A stretch of 34,559 nt of DNA from Pseudomonadota bacterium (GTDB lineage Bacteria; Pseudomonadota; Alphaproteobacteria; Rhodobacterales; Rhodobacteraceae). Shown in pieces: positions 1 to 7,725 of this stretch (within the stretch, counting starts at the first letter, position 1; each line of letters starts with the position of its first letter). The translations under genes and the position numbers were made by a program. Where the stretch lies: assembly GCA_963205235.1 (NCBI GenBank), contig CAUJIP010000100.1, positions 1 through 34,559 of the forward strand. The letters are read 5' to 3'. Below the pieces are notes generated by a model. It was given only the letters and a program-made list of their open reading frames with translations. It was not told where the DNA came from and made no database searches.

Positions 1-1
1 T

Positions 2-439
2 CTGCCGCTGGAACTGTGGCAGGCCGGGCAGGATGGGACATCGACGACAATGTCGCGGATATTGACGGCAGAAGAGCGGCAGGTGGCGGCGGGGCGGATC
101 GACTATGTGATGGTTCTGGCCAAGCCCTGGTATGCCGACACACCGGACCCGGCCGAGGCGGGCTTGCGCCAGCGGGCTGATCTGGCGGGGCTGGACGCGA
201 GAGAGCGGGTCAATCTTGCGCTTGGCCCCGTTTCGGGTGGAATGCTTGATCTGGGCGGAATGCAGCTTGATCTGATGGACCTGTGGCTGGACTGGCGGCC
301 CTTGGCGCTGATCCTGGCACCTTACAACCGGCAGGACCCCGGCAACAGCATGGCCGGGTTCGACGCGCTGGAAGCCGCCCTTTGTACAAAGGCCGCGACC
401 GAGCAGGGTGTCGATTGCGACTATGCCTTGAGCCCGTGA
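2..439 (+). CDS. Hypothetical protein, 5' end outside the window
   Basis: I do not recognise this gene. The frame is open from the first complete codon of the window (reading LPLELWQAGQDG before the first internal methionine at position 50), so the true start probably lies upstream and only the last ~145 residues are seen. The visible part is soluble and acidic, rich in Leu, Ala and Asp, with an aromatic stretch around 'VLAKPWYADTP' and a C-terminal half containing two Cys. There is no signal peptide, membrane segment or known motif. It ends with TGA about 410 bases before rne and is followed by a modest hairpin (488-513) that could end its transcript. Codon use resembles the neighbouring genes. 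It could equally start at the internal ATG at 50. Confidence 0.5.
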   Translation: MPLELWQAGQDGTSTTMSRILTAEERQVAAGRIDYVMVLAKPWYADTPDPAEAGLRQRADLAGLDARERVNLALGPVSGGMLDLGGMQLDLMDLWLDWRPLALILAPYNRQDPGNSMAGFDALEAALCTKAATEQGVDCDYALSP

Positions 440-852
440 CGCAAGACGTGATGACGCAAAGCAAGGTTTGCGGCGATTTTCGCCATTGCCCTTGGCGGCG
501 CTTTGCCGCTAGGGTCAGTTTGAGGCAGTCTGACTGCCCAAGGAATTCTCTCCCCCGCTGCCGGACGCGCCCAAATGTGTCCCTCTGGGGGAGCCGGATC
601 GACCGCAAGGTCGTGCACATTGCCCGCAAGTTCTTGGATTTGCTGGCTTGATTAGGTGGGGGGCCCGAAAGGCCCTTCAATTGTAACCGCGATGAGGCGT
701 GTAAGGTTATTGCGCACCGGAACACTCGGCCCCTTGGGCCGGAGATCCGTGCATCTGCCAGCCGCCCGCGCACAGACAAGCCGCCCTTCCCCGCATGACA
801 CCCCCTCTGGTCCGCCAGGGGACGTTGTGCGCATGGGGTGCATTGGAACAAC
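440..852. other. Gap of ~410 bases: rne upstream region
   Basis: I find no convincing gene here; the short ORFs have poor composition. It holds an imperfect hairpin at 488-513 followed by TCAGTTT (possible terminator of the upstream gene), a perfect 15-base dyad GGCAGTC-T-GACTGCC at 524-538, and a small GGGCC/GGCCC hairpin near 661-676. The rest is presumably the rne promoter and a 5' leader. RNase E leaders are often self-regulatory in other bacteria, but nothing here proves that. Confidence 0.4.
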
Positions 853-3582
853 ATGGCCAAGAAAATGCTTATCGATGCCACCCACTCCGAGGAAACTCGG
901 GTGGTCGTGGTCGACGGAAACAAGGTCGAAGAGTTCGACTTCGAGACTGTCAACAAACGCCAGCTAGCCGGAAATATCTACCTTGCCAAAGTGACGCGGG
1001 TTGAACCCTCGTTGCAGGCGGCCTTTGTGGAATATGGCGGCAACCGGCATGGCTTTCTTGCCTTTGCGGAAATCCACCCGGATTACTATCAGATCCCGGT
1101 CGCCGACCGTCAGGCGCTGATCGAGGAAGAGCGGGCGATGGCCCGTGCCGAGGAAGAGGAAGAGAACCGTCCTTCGCGCCGTCGCAGCCCCCGCCCGCAG
1201 CGCAGGTCCGAGGCGGTGAAGAATGATGATCCGGTGGCCAGCGGTCCGTCGGGCATGGATGTCGTCGATCTGGATGAAGAAGATTCGGTCGAGACAGTCG
1301 CCGTTGCGCCCGAAGCTGCGCCAGACGTGGCTGCCGATCCGGTGCAGGATCATGACCACGGCCACGATCATGGGCATGACCATGCGCATGACGATTCCCA
1401 TGACCACGATCATTCGGAAGACGGGCATTCGGAAGCCGGAGAGAACGGCACTGGTGCGCGTCCCTATCGGGCGATGGACCACGCCAGCGACACCGATGAG
1501 GAAATCGAGTCCATCGCCGAAGAGGACTTGTCAGAGGAGATCGCCGCCCCGCGCCGTCCGCGCGCCCGGCGCTACAAGATTCAAGAGGTCGTCAAGGTCC
1601 GGCAGATCATGCTGGTTCAGGTCGTCAAGGAAGAACGCGGCAACAAGGGCGCTGCGCTGACCACCTATCTGTCGTTGGCTGGACGTTACTGCGTCTTGAT
1701 GCCGAACACGGCGCGGGGCGGCGGGATTTCCCGCAAGATCACCCAGGCGGCGGATAGGAAGAAGCTGAAGGAAATCGCCAGCGAACTGTCGGTGCCGGAG
1801 GGTGCTGGCCTGATCGTGCGCACGGCAGGGGCGAACCGGACCAAGCCGGAAATCAAGCGCGACTATGAATACCTGATGCGGCTTTGGGAGCAGATCCGCG
1901 AGCTGACGCTGAAATCGGTGGCACCCGCGAAGATCTATGAGGAAGGCGACCTGATCAAACGGTCGATCCGCGACCTTTACAGCAACGAGATCGACGAAGT
2001 TCTGGTCGAGGGCGAAGAAGGCTATCGCACCGCCAAGGACTTTATGCGGATGATCATGCCGAACCATGCCCGGCAGGTGGTGCGCTATCAGGAGCCGACG
2101 CCGCTTTTCGCCAAGTATCAGGTCGAAGGCTATCTGGGCGGCATGTTCAACCCGGTGGTGCAGCTGAAATCCGGCGGCTATATCGTGATTGGCGTGACCG
2201 AAGCGCTGGTGGCGATCGACGTGAACTCGGGCCGGGCGACCAAGGAAGGGTCTATCGAAGACACCGCGCTGAAGACCAACCTTGAGGCCGCCGATGAAGT
2301 GGCGCGGCAATTGCGGTTGCGCGACCTTGCCGGGCTGATCGTCATCGACTTCATCGACATGGAAGAGCGGCGCAACAACGCAAGCGTCGAAAAGCGGCTG
2401 AAGGAAAAGCTGAAGACCGACCGTGCGCGGATTCAGGTGGGGCGGATTTCCGGCTTTGGCCTGATGGAGATGAGCCGTCAGCGGCTGCGTCCGGGGATGC
2501 TGGAATCGACGACCCAGCCTTGCCCGCATTGCCATGGGACGGGGTTGATCCGGTCGGATGATTCGATGGCCCTGACAGTGCTGCGCGCGCTGGAAGAGGA
2601 AGGCACGCGCAAGCGGTCGAAAGAGGTGCTGCTGAAAGCGCCGATTGGCATCGTGAACTATCTGATCAACCAGAAGCGCGAACATATCGCCTTGATCGAG
2701 GCGCGCTATGGCATGTCGGTGCGGATCGAGGCCGACCCGATGCTGGTCAGCCCCGATTATTCCATCGAGAAGTTCAAGACCGCGCTGCGGGTTGTGCCGG
2801 ATACGCCGGTCGTGTCGGGCCATGCCGGGCTGATGGGCGCGCTGGTCGAGGAAGAGGAAGACGAGGATATCGTCGACGATCTGGTCGAGGACGAAGCCGA
2901 AGTGGCGGAAGCTCCGGCGGCTGCCGCAGCGCCTGCTTCTGCAGCCGAGGGCGACGGTCAAGGCGGACGCAAGAAGCGTCGGCGTCGGCGTCGTCGGAAG
3001 GGCGGCCCGCGTGAGGGCGAGGCGGCGGCCAGCGAGGCCACGGCCGATGACGAGGACGACGGTGAGGATGAAGGCGAAGAGGCGGCGGATGTTGCCGTCG
3101 AAGCGCCTGTGGCCGAGCCTGTCGCGGAACCGGCGGCCAAACCCCGGCGCACGCGCAAACCGCGTGGAGCCAAGGCCGAAGCTGCAGTCGAGGCCGCGCC
3201 GGTGAGCGAGGCTGCAGTCGCGGAAGCGGTTGCTGAACCGGTGGCCGAACCGACCCCTGAACCGGTCGCCGAAGCCGCCCCCGCGCCAAAAAAGCGCGCA
3301 AGCCGTGCCAAGAAGGCCGAACCTGAGGCAGCAGAAGCGGTTGAAGCGGCCCCGAAACCTGCAAAGGGTCGTTCGCGGTCGAAGGCAACTCCTGCGGCAA
3401 CCCCGGCGGCTGAACCGGTGGTCGAGGCGGCCCCGGCTGACGAAGCCCCGGTGTTGGCGCCCGATCCGGGTATTGCCCCGGTCGCTGAAACCGTGGTGCC
3501 CGATCCGGCAGAGGCAGCCGCACCTGCGGTAGAAGACCCGGCCAAGCCCAAGCGCAAGGGGTGGTGGTCGCTGGGCCGCTAA
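853..3582 (+). CDS. rne: Ribonuclease E
   Basis: Endoribonuclease of the RNase E/G family, the core of RNA degradation and rRNA/tRNA processing. The 909-residue protein starts with the family hallmark MAKKMLIDATH, so I choose the ATG at 853 rather than the upstream in-frame ATG at 838; a TTGGA lies a few bases before it. An S1 domain (residues ~40-290) is interrupted by a long acidic insertion that includes a His/Asp tract at residues ~166-194. The catalytic metal ligands are D456 (in AIDVNSGR) and D499 (in VIDFIDM). The Zn-link cysteines C557 and C560 (CPHC) follow at the same 58-residue spacing from the second aspartate as in E. coli. The C-terminal ~270 residues are disordered Ala/Glu/Pro repeats with an Arg-rich patch (GGRKKRRRRRRRKGG), the usual degradosome/RNA-binding scaffold, ending in KGWWSLGR. 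A strong terminator follows. Confidence 0.97.
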   Translation: MAKKMLIDATHSEETRVVVVDGNKVEEFDFETVNKRQLAGNIYLAKVTRVEPSLQAAFVEYGGNRHGFLAFAEIHPDYYQIPVADRQALIEEERAMARAEEEEENRPSRRRSPRPQRRSEAVKNDDPVASGPSGMDVVDLDEEDSVETVAVAPEAAPDVAADPVQDHDHGHDHGHDHAHDDSHDHDHSEDGHSEAGENGTGARPYRAMDHASDTDEEIESIAEEDLSEEIAAPRRPRARRYKIQEVVKVRQIMLVQVVKEERGNKGAALTTYLSLAGRYCVLMPNTARGGGISRKITQAADRKKLKEIASELSVPEGAGLIVRTAGANRTKPEIKRDYEYLMRLWEQIRELTLKSVAPAKIYEEGDLIKRSIRDLYSNEIDEVLVEGEEGYRTAKDFMRMIMPNHARQVVRYQEPTPLFAKYQVEGYLGGMFNPVVQLKSGGYIVIGVTEALVAIDVNSGRATKEGSIEDTALKTNLEAADEVARQLRLRDLAGLIVIDFIDMEERRNNASVEKRLKEKLKTDRARIQVGRISGFGLMEMSRQRLRPGMLESTTQPCPHCHGTGLIRSDDSMALTVLRALEEEGTRKRSKEVLLKAPIGIVNYLINQKREHIALIEARYGMSVRIEADPMLVSPDYSIEKFKTALRVVPDTPVVSGHAGLMGALVEEEEDEDIVDDLVEDEAEVAEAPAAAAAPASAAEGDGQGGRKKRRRRRRRKGGPREGEAAASEATADDEDDGEDEGEEAADVAVEAPVAEPVAEPAAKPRRTRKPRGAKAEAAVEAAPVSEAAVAEAVAEPVAEPTPEPVAEAAPAPKKRASRAKKAEPEAAEAVEAAPKPAKGRSRSKATPAATPAAEPVVEAAPADEAPVLAPDPGIAPVAETVVPDPAEAAAPAVEDPAKPKRKGWWSLGR

Positions 3583-3587
3583 GCATC

Positions 3588-3618
3588 AAGGCCCTTCCCG
3601 CATCGGGAGGGGCCTTTT
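3588..3618 (+). terminator. Rho-independent terminator of rne
   Basis: Thirteen-pair stem (AAGGCCCTTCCCG / CGGGAGGGGCCTT with one G-T pair), three-base loop CAT, then TTTT. It sits 5 bases after the rne stop and between convergent genes, so it may also serve the minus-strand TusA-like gene. Confidence 0.9.
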
Positions 3619-3627
3619 CCTTTCCGA

Positions 3628-3858
3628 TCAGCCGCGCCGGATCAGGTGCAGAGTGACTGCGCCTTCGGTCTGGGCTTCCAGATAGGTATGACCGGCCTCG
3701 GCGCAGAAATGCGGCAGGTCGATTGCGGCCATCCCGTCGGTTGCCCGGACGCAGACCACGGTACCGCTGGGCAGTGACAAAAGCCGCTTGCGGGCGCGCA
3801 GCACGGGCAGGGGGCACAAAAGCCCCTCGCAATCGATGATTTCATCCCAATTGGTCAT
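3628..3858 (-). CDS. TusA-family sulfurtransferase / sulfur carrier protein
   Basis: Small (76 residues) cytoplasmic protein of the TusA/SirA/YeeD family, which carries persulfide sulfur on a conserved cysteine for thiolation or sulfur trafficking. The N-terminal signature DCEGLLCPLPVLRARK contains the CPxP motif with the sulfur-accepting Cys15, and the length matches the family (~75-80). The longer frame to 3945 adds unrelated Cys/Arg-rich residues, so I start at the ATG at 3858. It is divergent from the CcdA-like gene at 3978. TusA-like and thiol/disulfide membrane proteins often sit together, which suggests a role in sulfur or redox supply, but the target is unknown. Confidence 0.88.
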   Translation of the reverse strand: MTNWDEIIDCEGLLCPLPVLRARKRLLSLPSGTVVCVRATDGMAAIDLPHFCAEAGHTYLEAQTEGAVTLHLIRRG

Positions 3859-3977
3859 AGCCCGGTTTAGCCCGCAGTCCCATTGGCCACAAGGTTGCAG
3901 CCTGCCACGCGGAAGTGACACCGCGCAGAGGTGACGGCACCACACAAACCGGCTAGGACAGGGGGATCGGAGGAGCC

Positions 3978-4733
3978 ATGTTCGGAATCGAGATCATCGA
4001 CGCTGCCCTTCTGCCTGCGATGGCTGTCGCGCTGGTGGCGGGGGTGCTGTCTTTCCTGTCACCTTGCGTGCTGCCGATCGTGCCGCCTTACCTTGCCTAT
4101 ATGGGCGGGATTTCGGTCAGCGACATGACGGGTGGCAAGTCGCGGCATCGGGTCATCCTGCCGGCGCTGTTCTTTGTCATGGGCCTGTCTACGGTCTTTC
4201 TTCTGCTTGGCTTCACGGCATCTGCCTTTGCCAGCTTTGTGCTAAGCAATCAGGTGCTTCTGGCCCGAATCTCGGGCGTGATCATCATAATCTTCGGCAT
4301 TCATTTTCTGGGAATCTTCCACATTCCCTTTCTGCACCGGGAAATGCGGCTGGATGCTGGAGACCGGGGCGGATCGGCGCTGGGGGCTTATGTTCTTGGC
4401 CTTGCCTTCGCTTTTGGTTGGACCCCCTGCATCGGTCCGCAACTGGGCGCGATCCTGTCGCTGGCCGCGCAGGAGGGCAGCATGGAGCGGGGAACGCTGC
4501 TGCTTGGCGTCTATGCGCTGGGATTGGGGCTACCGTTCCTTCTTGCTGCCGTTTTCATTGAAAGCGCAATGCATTGGATGGCAAAGCTGAAGCGCTATAT
4601 GAAGCTGATCGAACGACTGATGGGCGGTCTTCTGATCCTAGTCGGGTTGGCGTTGGTGACCGGGGCCTTTACCGACTTCAGCTATTGGATGCTGGAGACC
4701 TATGACGCGCTTGGTCTGCCGGTGCCGGGATGA
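3978..4733 (+). CDS. ccdA: Cytochrome c biogenesis protein CcdA (DsbD-type thiol transporter)
   Basis: Six-helix inner-membrane protein of 251 residues, the normal CcdA length. CcdA moves reducing equivalents from cytoplasmic thioredoxin to periplasmic thiol-disulfide proteins, needed for haem attachment to cytochrome c. The two conserved membrane cysteines are present: C30 in LSFLSPCVLPIVPPYLAYMG and C151 in GWTPCIGPQLGA. These make the inter-helix disulfide pair of the family. A good ribosome site (GGAGGAG) lies just before the ATG. The gene is divergent from the TusA-like sulfur carrier. It is followed after 57 bases by an unrelated hydrolase-like gene that starts with GTG. Confidence 0.93.
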   Translation: MFGIEIIDAALLPAMAVALVAGVLSFLSPCVLPIVPPYLAYMGGISVSDMTGGKSRHRVILPALFFVMGLSTVFLLLGFTASAFASFVLSNQVLLARISGVIIIIFGIHFLGIFHIPFLHREMRLDAGDRGGSALGAYVLGLAFAFGWTPCIGPQLGAILSLAAQEGSMERGTLLLGVYALGLGLPFLLAAVFIESAMHWMAKLKRYMKLIERLMGGLLILVGLALVTGAFTDFSYWMLETYDALGLPVPG

Positions 4734-4790
4734 GGCTTTCTTCCCGCGCGGCGTTGGGCCAAGGTAGGGGCGTGACAGCGGCGGGGCAGC

Positions 4791-6011
4791 GTGGGCGCGA
4801 CGGAGAAGACAAAGGTTAAGGCGGGCGTCTTCAGGCGCCATGTCCTTTACATTCCCGGCTATGACCCGTTTCCGCCGCGTCGCTATCGTGAGTTCTACCG
4901 CAAGGAAGGCGCGGCGCAGGCCGCGATGTCGGGCTATTCGCTGACGATGCAGCCTCGGCAGGGTTCCGGCTATGGCTGGCGGGTGATGACCGGGATGGAA
5001 ACCCCGGCCGAGACCGAGATGGAAATTCTGGTCTGGTCCGATCTGGTCAAGCATTCGATGACACCGGGGATTGTGGGAACCTATCGGATGATGCTGCGGA
5101 CTGCATGGCTTTACCTGTCGTCGGGGGCGTTGGTGCGGTTGGTGGGCTTGCGCAAGGGGCCGATGATTGCGGCGCTTTATCCGGCACTGGCGCTGATCCT
5201 GCAGGCAGTGCTGGCGCTGGCCGCTGGTGGGCTGGTGGTCCGGTTCTTGCCGGGGCCGGGGGTGTTGCGCTGGGCTTTGGCGGCGGTTGTGGTCTGGGCG
5301 GTGCTGGAGGGGTTCCGGCGCATCGACCGGCGTTTGCTGGTCTATTACCTGATGCAGGACTATGGCTTTGCAACCATGGCAAAGGGGGCATGGCCGCCGG
5401 TTCTGGCGGCGCGGATGGGGGAATTTGGCGCGCGATTGCGGCAGGTCATGGGGTCGGGGGTTGATGAGGTGCTGGTGGTCGGCCATTCCTCGGGTGCGCA
5501 GATCGGGGTATCTGTGCTGGCCGACTTGATCCGCGAGGGGGTGCCGGAGCCGGGGCCGGCGCTGGGGTTTCTGAGCCTTGGTCAGGCGATCCCGATGGTG
5601 TCGTTCCTGCCTGGGGCGCAGAAGCTGCGCGGCGATCTGGCCTATCTGACGACGCGCGGGGAACTGACCTGGGTCGATGTTTCCGCGCCGGGGGATGGTG
5701 CCAGTTTCGCGCTGTGCGATCCGGTGGCGGTGACCGGGGTGGCGCCGGACGGGCAGCGCTGGCCGCTGGTCCTGTCGGCGGCGTTTTCGCAGACGTTAAG
5801 CCCCGAACGCTGGGCCAAAGTGAAGCGGCGGTTTTTCTGGCTGCATTTCCAGTATCTTTACGCCTTCGACAACCTGAAGGGCGAGCCGGGGGAGTATGAC
5901 TATTTCCGCATAACGGCGGGGCCATTGACTCTGGCGGAACGCTTCGCGGGGCGGTCGCCTTCGGCCAACCGGATCAGCCGCGCCTGCAGCCCCTACAGGG
6001 ACATCGCATGA
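4791..6011 (+). CDS. Membrane-anchored alpha/beta-hydrolase-like protein
   Basis: 406 residues, GTG start (no better in-frame start; weak ribosome site). Two hydrophobic segments (~124-147 and ~157-173) suggest a membrane hairpin in an otherwise soluble protein. After them comes VDEVLVVGHSSGAQIGV, a nucleophile-elbow GxSxG motif with candidate Ser233 behind a beta-strand, typical of lipases and esterases. The N-terminus (RRHVLYIPGYDPFPPRRYREFY) looks like the first strand and oxyanion loop of the same fold. The stop overlaps the next start (ATGA), so it is translationally coupled to the cytochrome P450. That implies a shared substrate, perhaps a lipid or fatty acyl compound, but neither the fold family nor the substrate can be named from sequence alone. 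Confidence 0.7.
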   Translation: MGATEKTKVKAGVFRRHVLYIPGYDPFPPRRYREFYRKEGAAQAAMSGYSLTMQPRQGSGYGWRVMTGMETPAETEMEILVWSDLVKHSMTPGIVGTYRMMLRTAWLYLSSGALVRLVGLRKGPMIAALYPALALILQAVLALAAGGLVVRFLPGPGVLRWALAAVVVWAVLEGFRRIDRRLLVYYLMQDYGFATMAKGAWPPVLAARMGEFGARLRQVMGSGVDEVLVVGHSSGAQIGVSVLADLIREGVPEPGPALGFLSLGQAIPMVSFLPGAQKLRGDLAYLTTRGELTWVDVSAPGDGASFALCDPVAVTGVAPDGQRWPLVLSAAFSQTLSPERWAKVKRRFFWLHFQYLYAFDNLKGEPGEYDYFRITAGPLTLAERFAGRSPSANRISRACSPYRDIA

Positions 6012-7345
6012 CCCCGCCGAAGCCCACACCCCGTGCGGACCGGGTGTCCTTGTTCACCTATCTGCGGCTGTTCCGCCGTGACATCCTGTCGGCGCAACCG
6101 GCGCGGCTGTACCGGGCCTGGATGGCGGAATTTCGCACGCCGTTCTTTCGCAGCTATCTGTGCAATGACCCGGTGCTGATCCGTCGGGTGCTGGACGAAC
6201 GGCCCGGTGATTTCCCGAAATCGGACCGGGTGACCGAAGGGCTGCGGCCGCTTCTGGGCCGGTCGGTTTTTGTGACCAATGGCGAGGAATGGCTGCATCA
6301 GCGCCGGATCATCGACCCGGCGTTTGAAGGCGGGCGGATCAAGGAAGCTTTTCCGGCGATCTGGGCGGCTTCCGAGGCAGCGGTGGCGCGGATGGTGCCG
6401 GGTGAGGTCGAGGTGGAACTGGCGGCCAGCCATGTGGCGGCGGATGTGATTTTCCGGACGCTATTTTCCATCCCGATCGAGGATGAGGTGGCGCAGGGCG
6501 TGTTCCACGAATTCCGCGCCTATCAACGATCAGCCCCGATCCTGAACCTTGCGGCTTTCCTGCCGCTGCCGCGCTGGTTTCCGCGACTGCATCGGCGGGC
6601 GACCAAAGCCTCGGCCAAGGTGATCCGGGGGTTGATTACGGGTTTGACCTCGGCCCGGGCAGAGGCGATTGCGGCGGGCACCGCCCCACCCGATCTGGCC
6701 ACCAAGATCATGACGACCCCCGACCCGGTGACGGGAGCGCCGTTTGGCACGGGCGAGATGGTCGATCAGGTGGCGATCTTCTTTCTGGCCGGGCATGAGA
6801 CAAGCGCCTCTGCCCTGGGTTGGGCGATGTATCTGCTGGCCTGCCATCCAGAGGCGCAGGAGCGGGTGGCGGCAGAGGCGGCGGAGCTGAAGCCCGAGTT
6901 TGGGACGGTTGGCAGCCTGCGGTTTACCCGCGATGTGTTCCGCGAGGCGTTGCGGCTGTATCCGCCGGTGCCGATGCTGGTGAGGGAAAATGCGGTGACC
7001 GAGGATTTCCGGGGCCGCAAGGTCAAGCCCGGCGCGCAGGTGGTGATCAGCCCCTGGCATCTGCAGCGGCATGAGCGGATCTGGGACCGGCCCGATGAGT
7101 TTGACCCCGACCGCTGGACGACCGAGTCCGGGCGCGAGGCGTCGCGCGAAGGCTATCTGCCGTTTTCACGCGGGGCGCGGGTCTGCCCCGGCGCGGGGTT
7201 CGCGATGCTGGAGGGGACCCTGATGCTGGCGCATCTGGTCCGCGCCTTCCGGTTTGAGGCAATGCCGGACCGCGTGCCGGTGCCGATGGCGCATCTGACT
7301 GTGCGGGCGAAAGATGGGATATGGCTGCGCGTCACGCGGCGATAG
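6008..7345 (+). CDS. Cytochrome P450
   Basis: 445-residue class I-type bacterial P450 monooxygenase, soluble, with all diagnostic motifs. The I-helix oxygen-activation site is AGHET (A261-T265), the K-helix ExxR is in FREALRLYP, and the haem-binding loop FSRGARVCPGAGFA carries the axial thiolate Cys393. It needs external electron donors; no ferredoxin or ferredoxin reductase gene is nearby. The start codon overlaps the stop of the upstream GHSSG protein by 4 bases (ATGA). The sequence style (AGHET, long N-terminal YLRLFRRDIL region) is closer to fatty-acid/terpene hydroxylating P450s than to the camphor type, but the substrate is inference. It converges with purS. Confidence 0.95.
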   Translation: MTPPKPTPRADRVSLFTYLRLFRRDILSAQPARLYRAWMAEFRTPFFRSYLCNDPVLIRRVLDERPGDFPKSDRVTEGLRPLLGRSVFVTNGEEWLHQRRIIDPAFEGGRIKEAFPAIWAASEAAVARMVPGEVEVELAASHVAADVIFRTLFSIPIEDEVAQGVFHEFRAYQRSAPILNLAAFLPLPRWFPRLHRRATKASAKVIRGLITGLTSARAEAIAAGTAPPDLATKIMTTPDPVTGAPFGTGEMVDQVAIFFLAGHETSASALGWAMYLLACHPEAQERVAAEAAELKPEFGTVGSLRFTRDVFREALRLYPPVPMLVRENAVTEDFRGRKVKPGAQVVISPWHLQRHERIWDRPDEFDPDRWTTESGREASREGYLPFSRGARVCPGAGFAMLEGTLMLAHLVRAFRFEAMPDRVPVPMAHLTVRAKDGIWLRVTRR

Positions 7346-7385
7346 GGGGCCGCTTTTCCGCCCTGACGGGCGTCATTGCGGTGAG

Positions 7386-7625
7386 TCAGAGAATCTCGAC
7401 CCGGTAGCTTTCGATCACCGTGTTGGCCAGAAGCTTGTCGCACATCGCCTTGACGGCAGCTTCCGCCTTGGCTGCGTCGGTCTCGGCCAGATCAAGCTCG
7501 ATCACCTTGCCCTGACGGACGCCGTTGACGCCCTGGAACCCCAGCGAGCCAAGCGCATGGCGCACGGCTTCGCCCTGCGGATCAAGGACGCCGGATTTCA
7601 GCATGACGGTGACACGGGCTTTCAT
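7386..7625 (-). CDS. purS: Phosphoribosylformylglycinamidine synthase subunit PurS
   Basis: 79-residue small subunit of the three-part FGAM synthase (PurS-PurQ-PurL), step four of de novo purine synthesis. It bridges the glutaminase PurQ and the synthetase PurL. The PurS fold is recognisable: KARVTVMLKSGVLDPQGEAV at the N-terminus, GFQGVNGVRQGKVIELDL in the middle, and a C-terminal TVIESYRVEIL strand. A clear GGAGG precedes the ATG. It lies 100 bases downstream of purC on the same strand, separated by a hairpin. purQ, which from memory usually follows purS in this family, is absent: the next gene is the convergent P450. Confidence 0.95.
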   Translation of the reverse strand: MKARVTVMLKSGVLDPQGEAVRHALGSLGFQGVNGVRQGKVIELDLAETDAAKAEAAVKAMCDKLLANTVIESYRVEIL

Positions 7626-7690
7626 CGGGGCCTCCGGGTTTTCGGGTTGCCCGGTCCATAACGAAGCACCGGGCAGGGGGCAAGGCGGGG

Positions 7691-7714
7691 TAAAATTCTT
7701 CGGCGAAGAATCTT
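7691..7714. repeat. Small AT-rich hairpin between purC and purS
   Basis: AAAATTCTTCG and CGAAGAATCTT form a near-perfect stem (one G-T) with a one-base loop, AT-rich against a GC-rich background. It resembles the two larger hairpin pairs at 10155 and 15814 and may belong to the same family of intergenic palindromes. It may attenuate purC-purS readthrough. Confidence 0.6.
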
Positions 7715-7725
7715 GTGCCCCGTCG

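Noticed and set aside
524-538. Perfect 15-base dyad GGCAGTC-T-GACTGCC in the rne upstream region
   Set aside because: Single copy with a one-base loop; no second site or promoter context to support an operator.
1531-2961. Long minus-strand open frame opposite rne (476 codons)
   Set aside because: It is a mirror of the rne coding frame, rich in His/Arg/Gln from reverse-complemented codons, with no start signal or motif.
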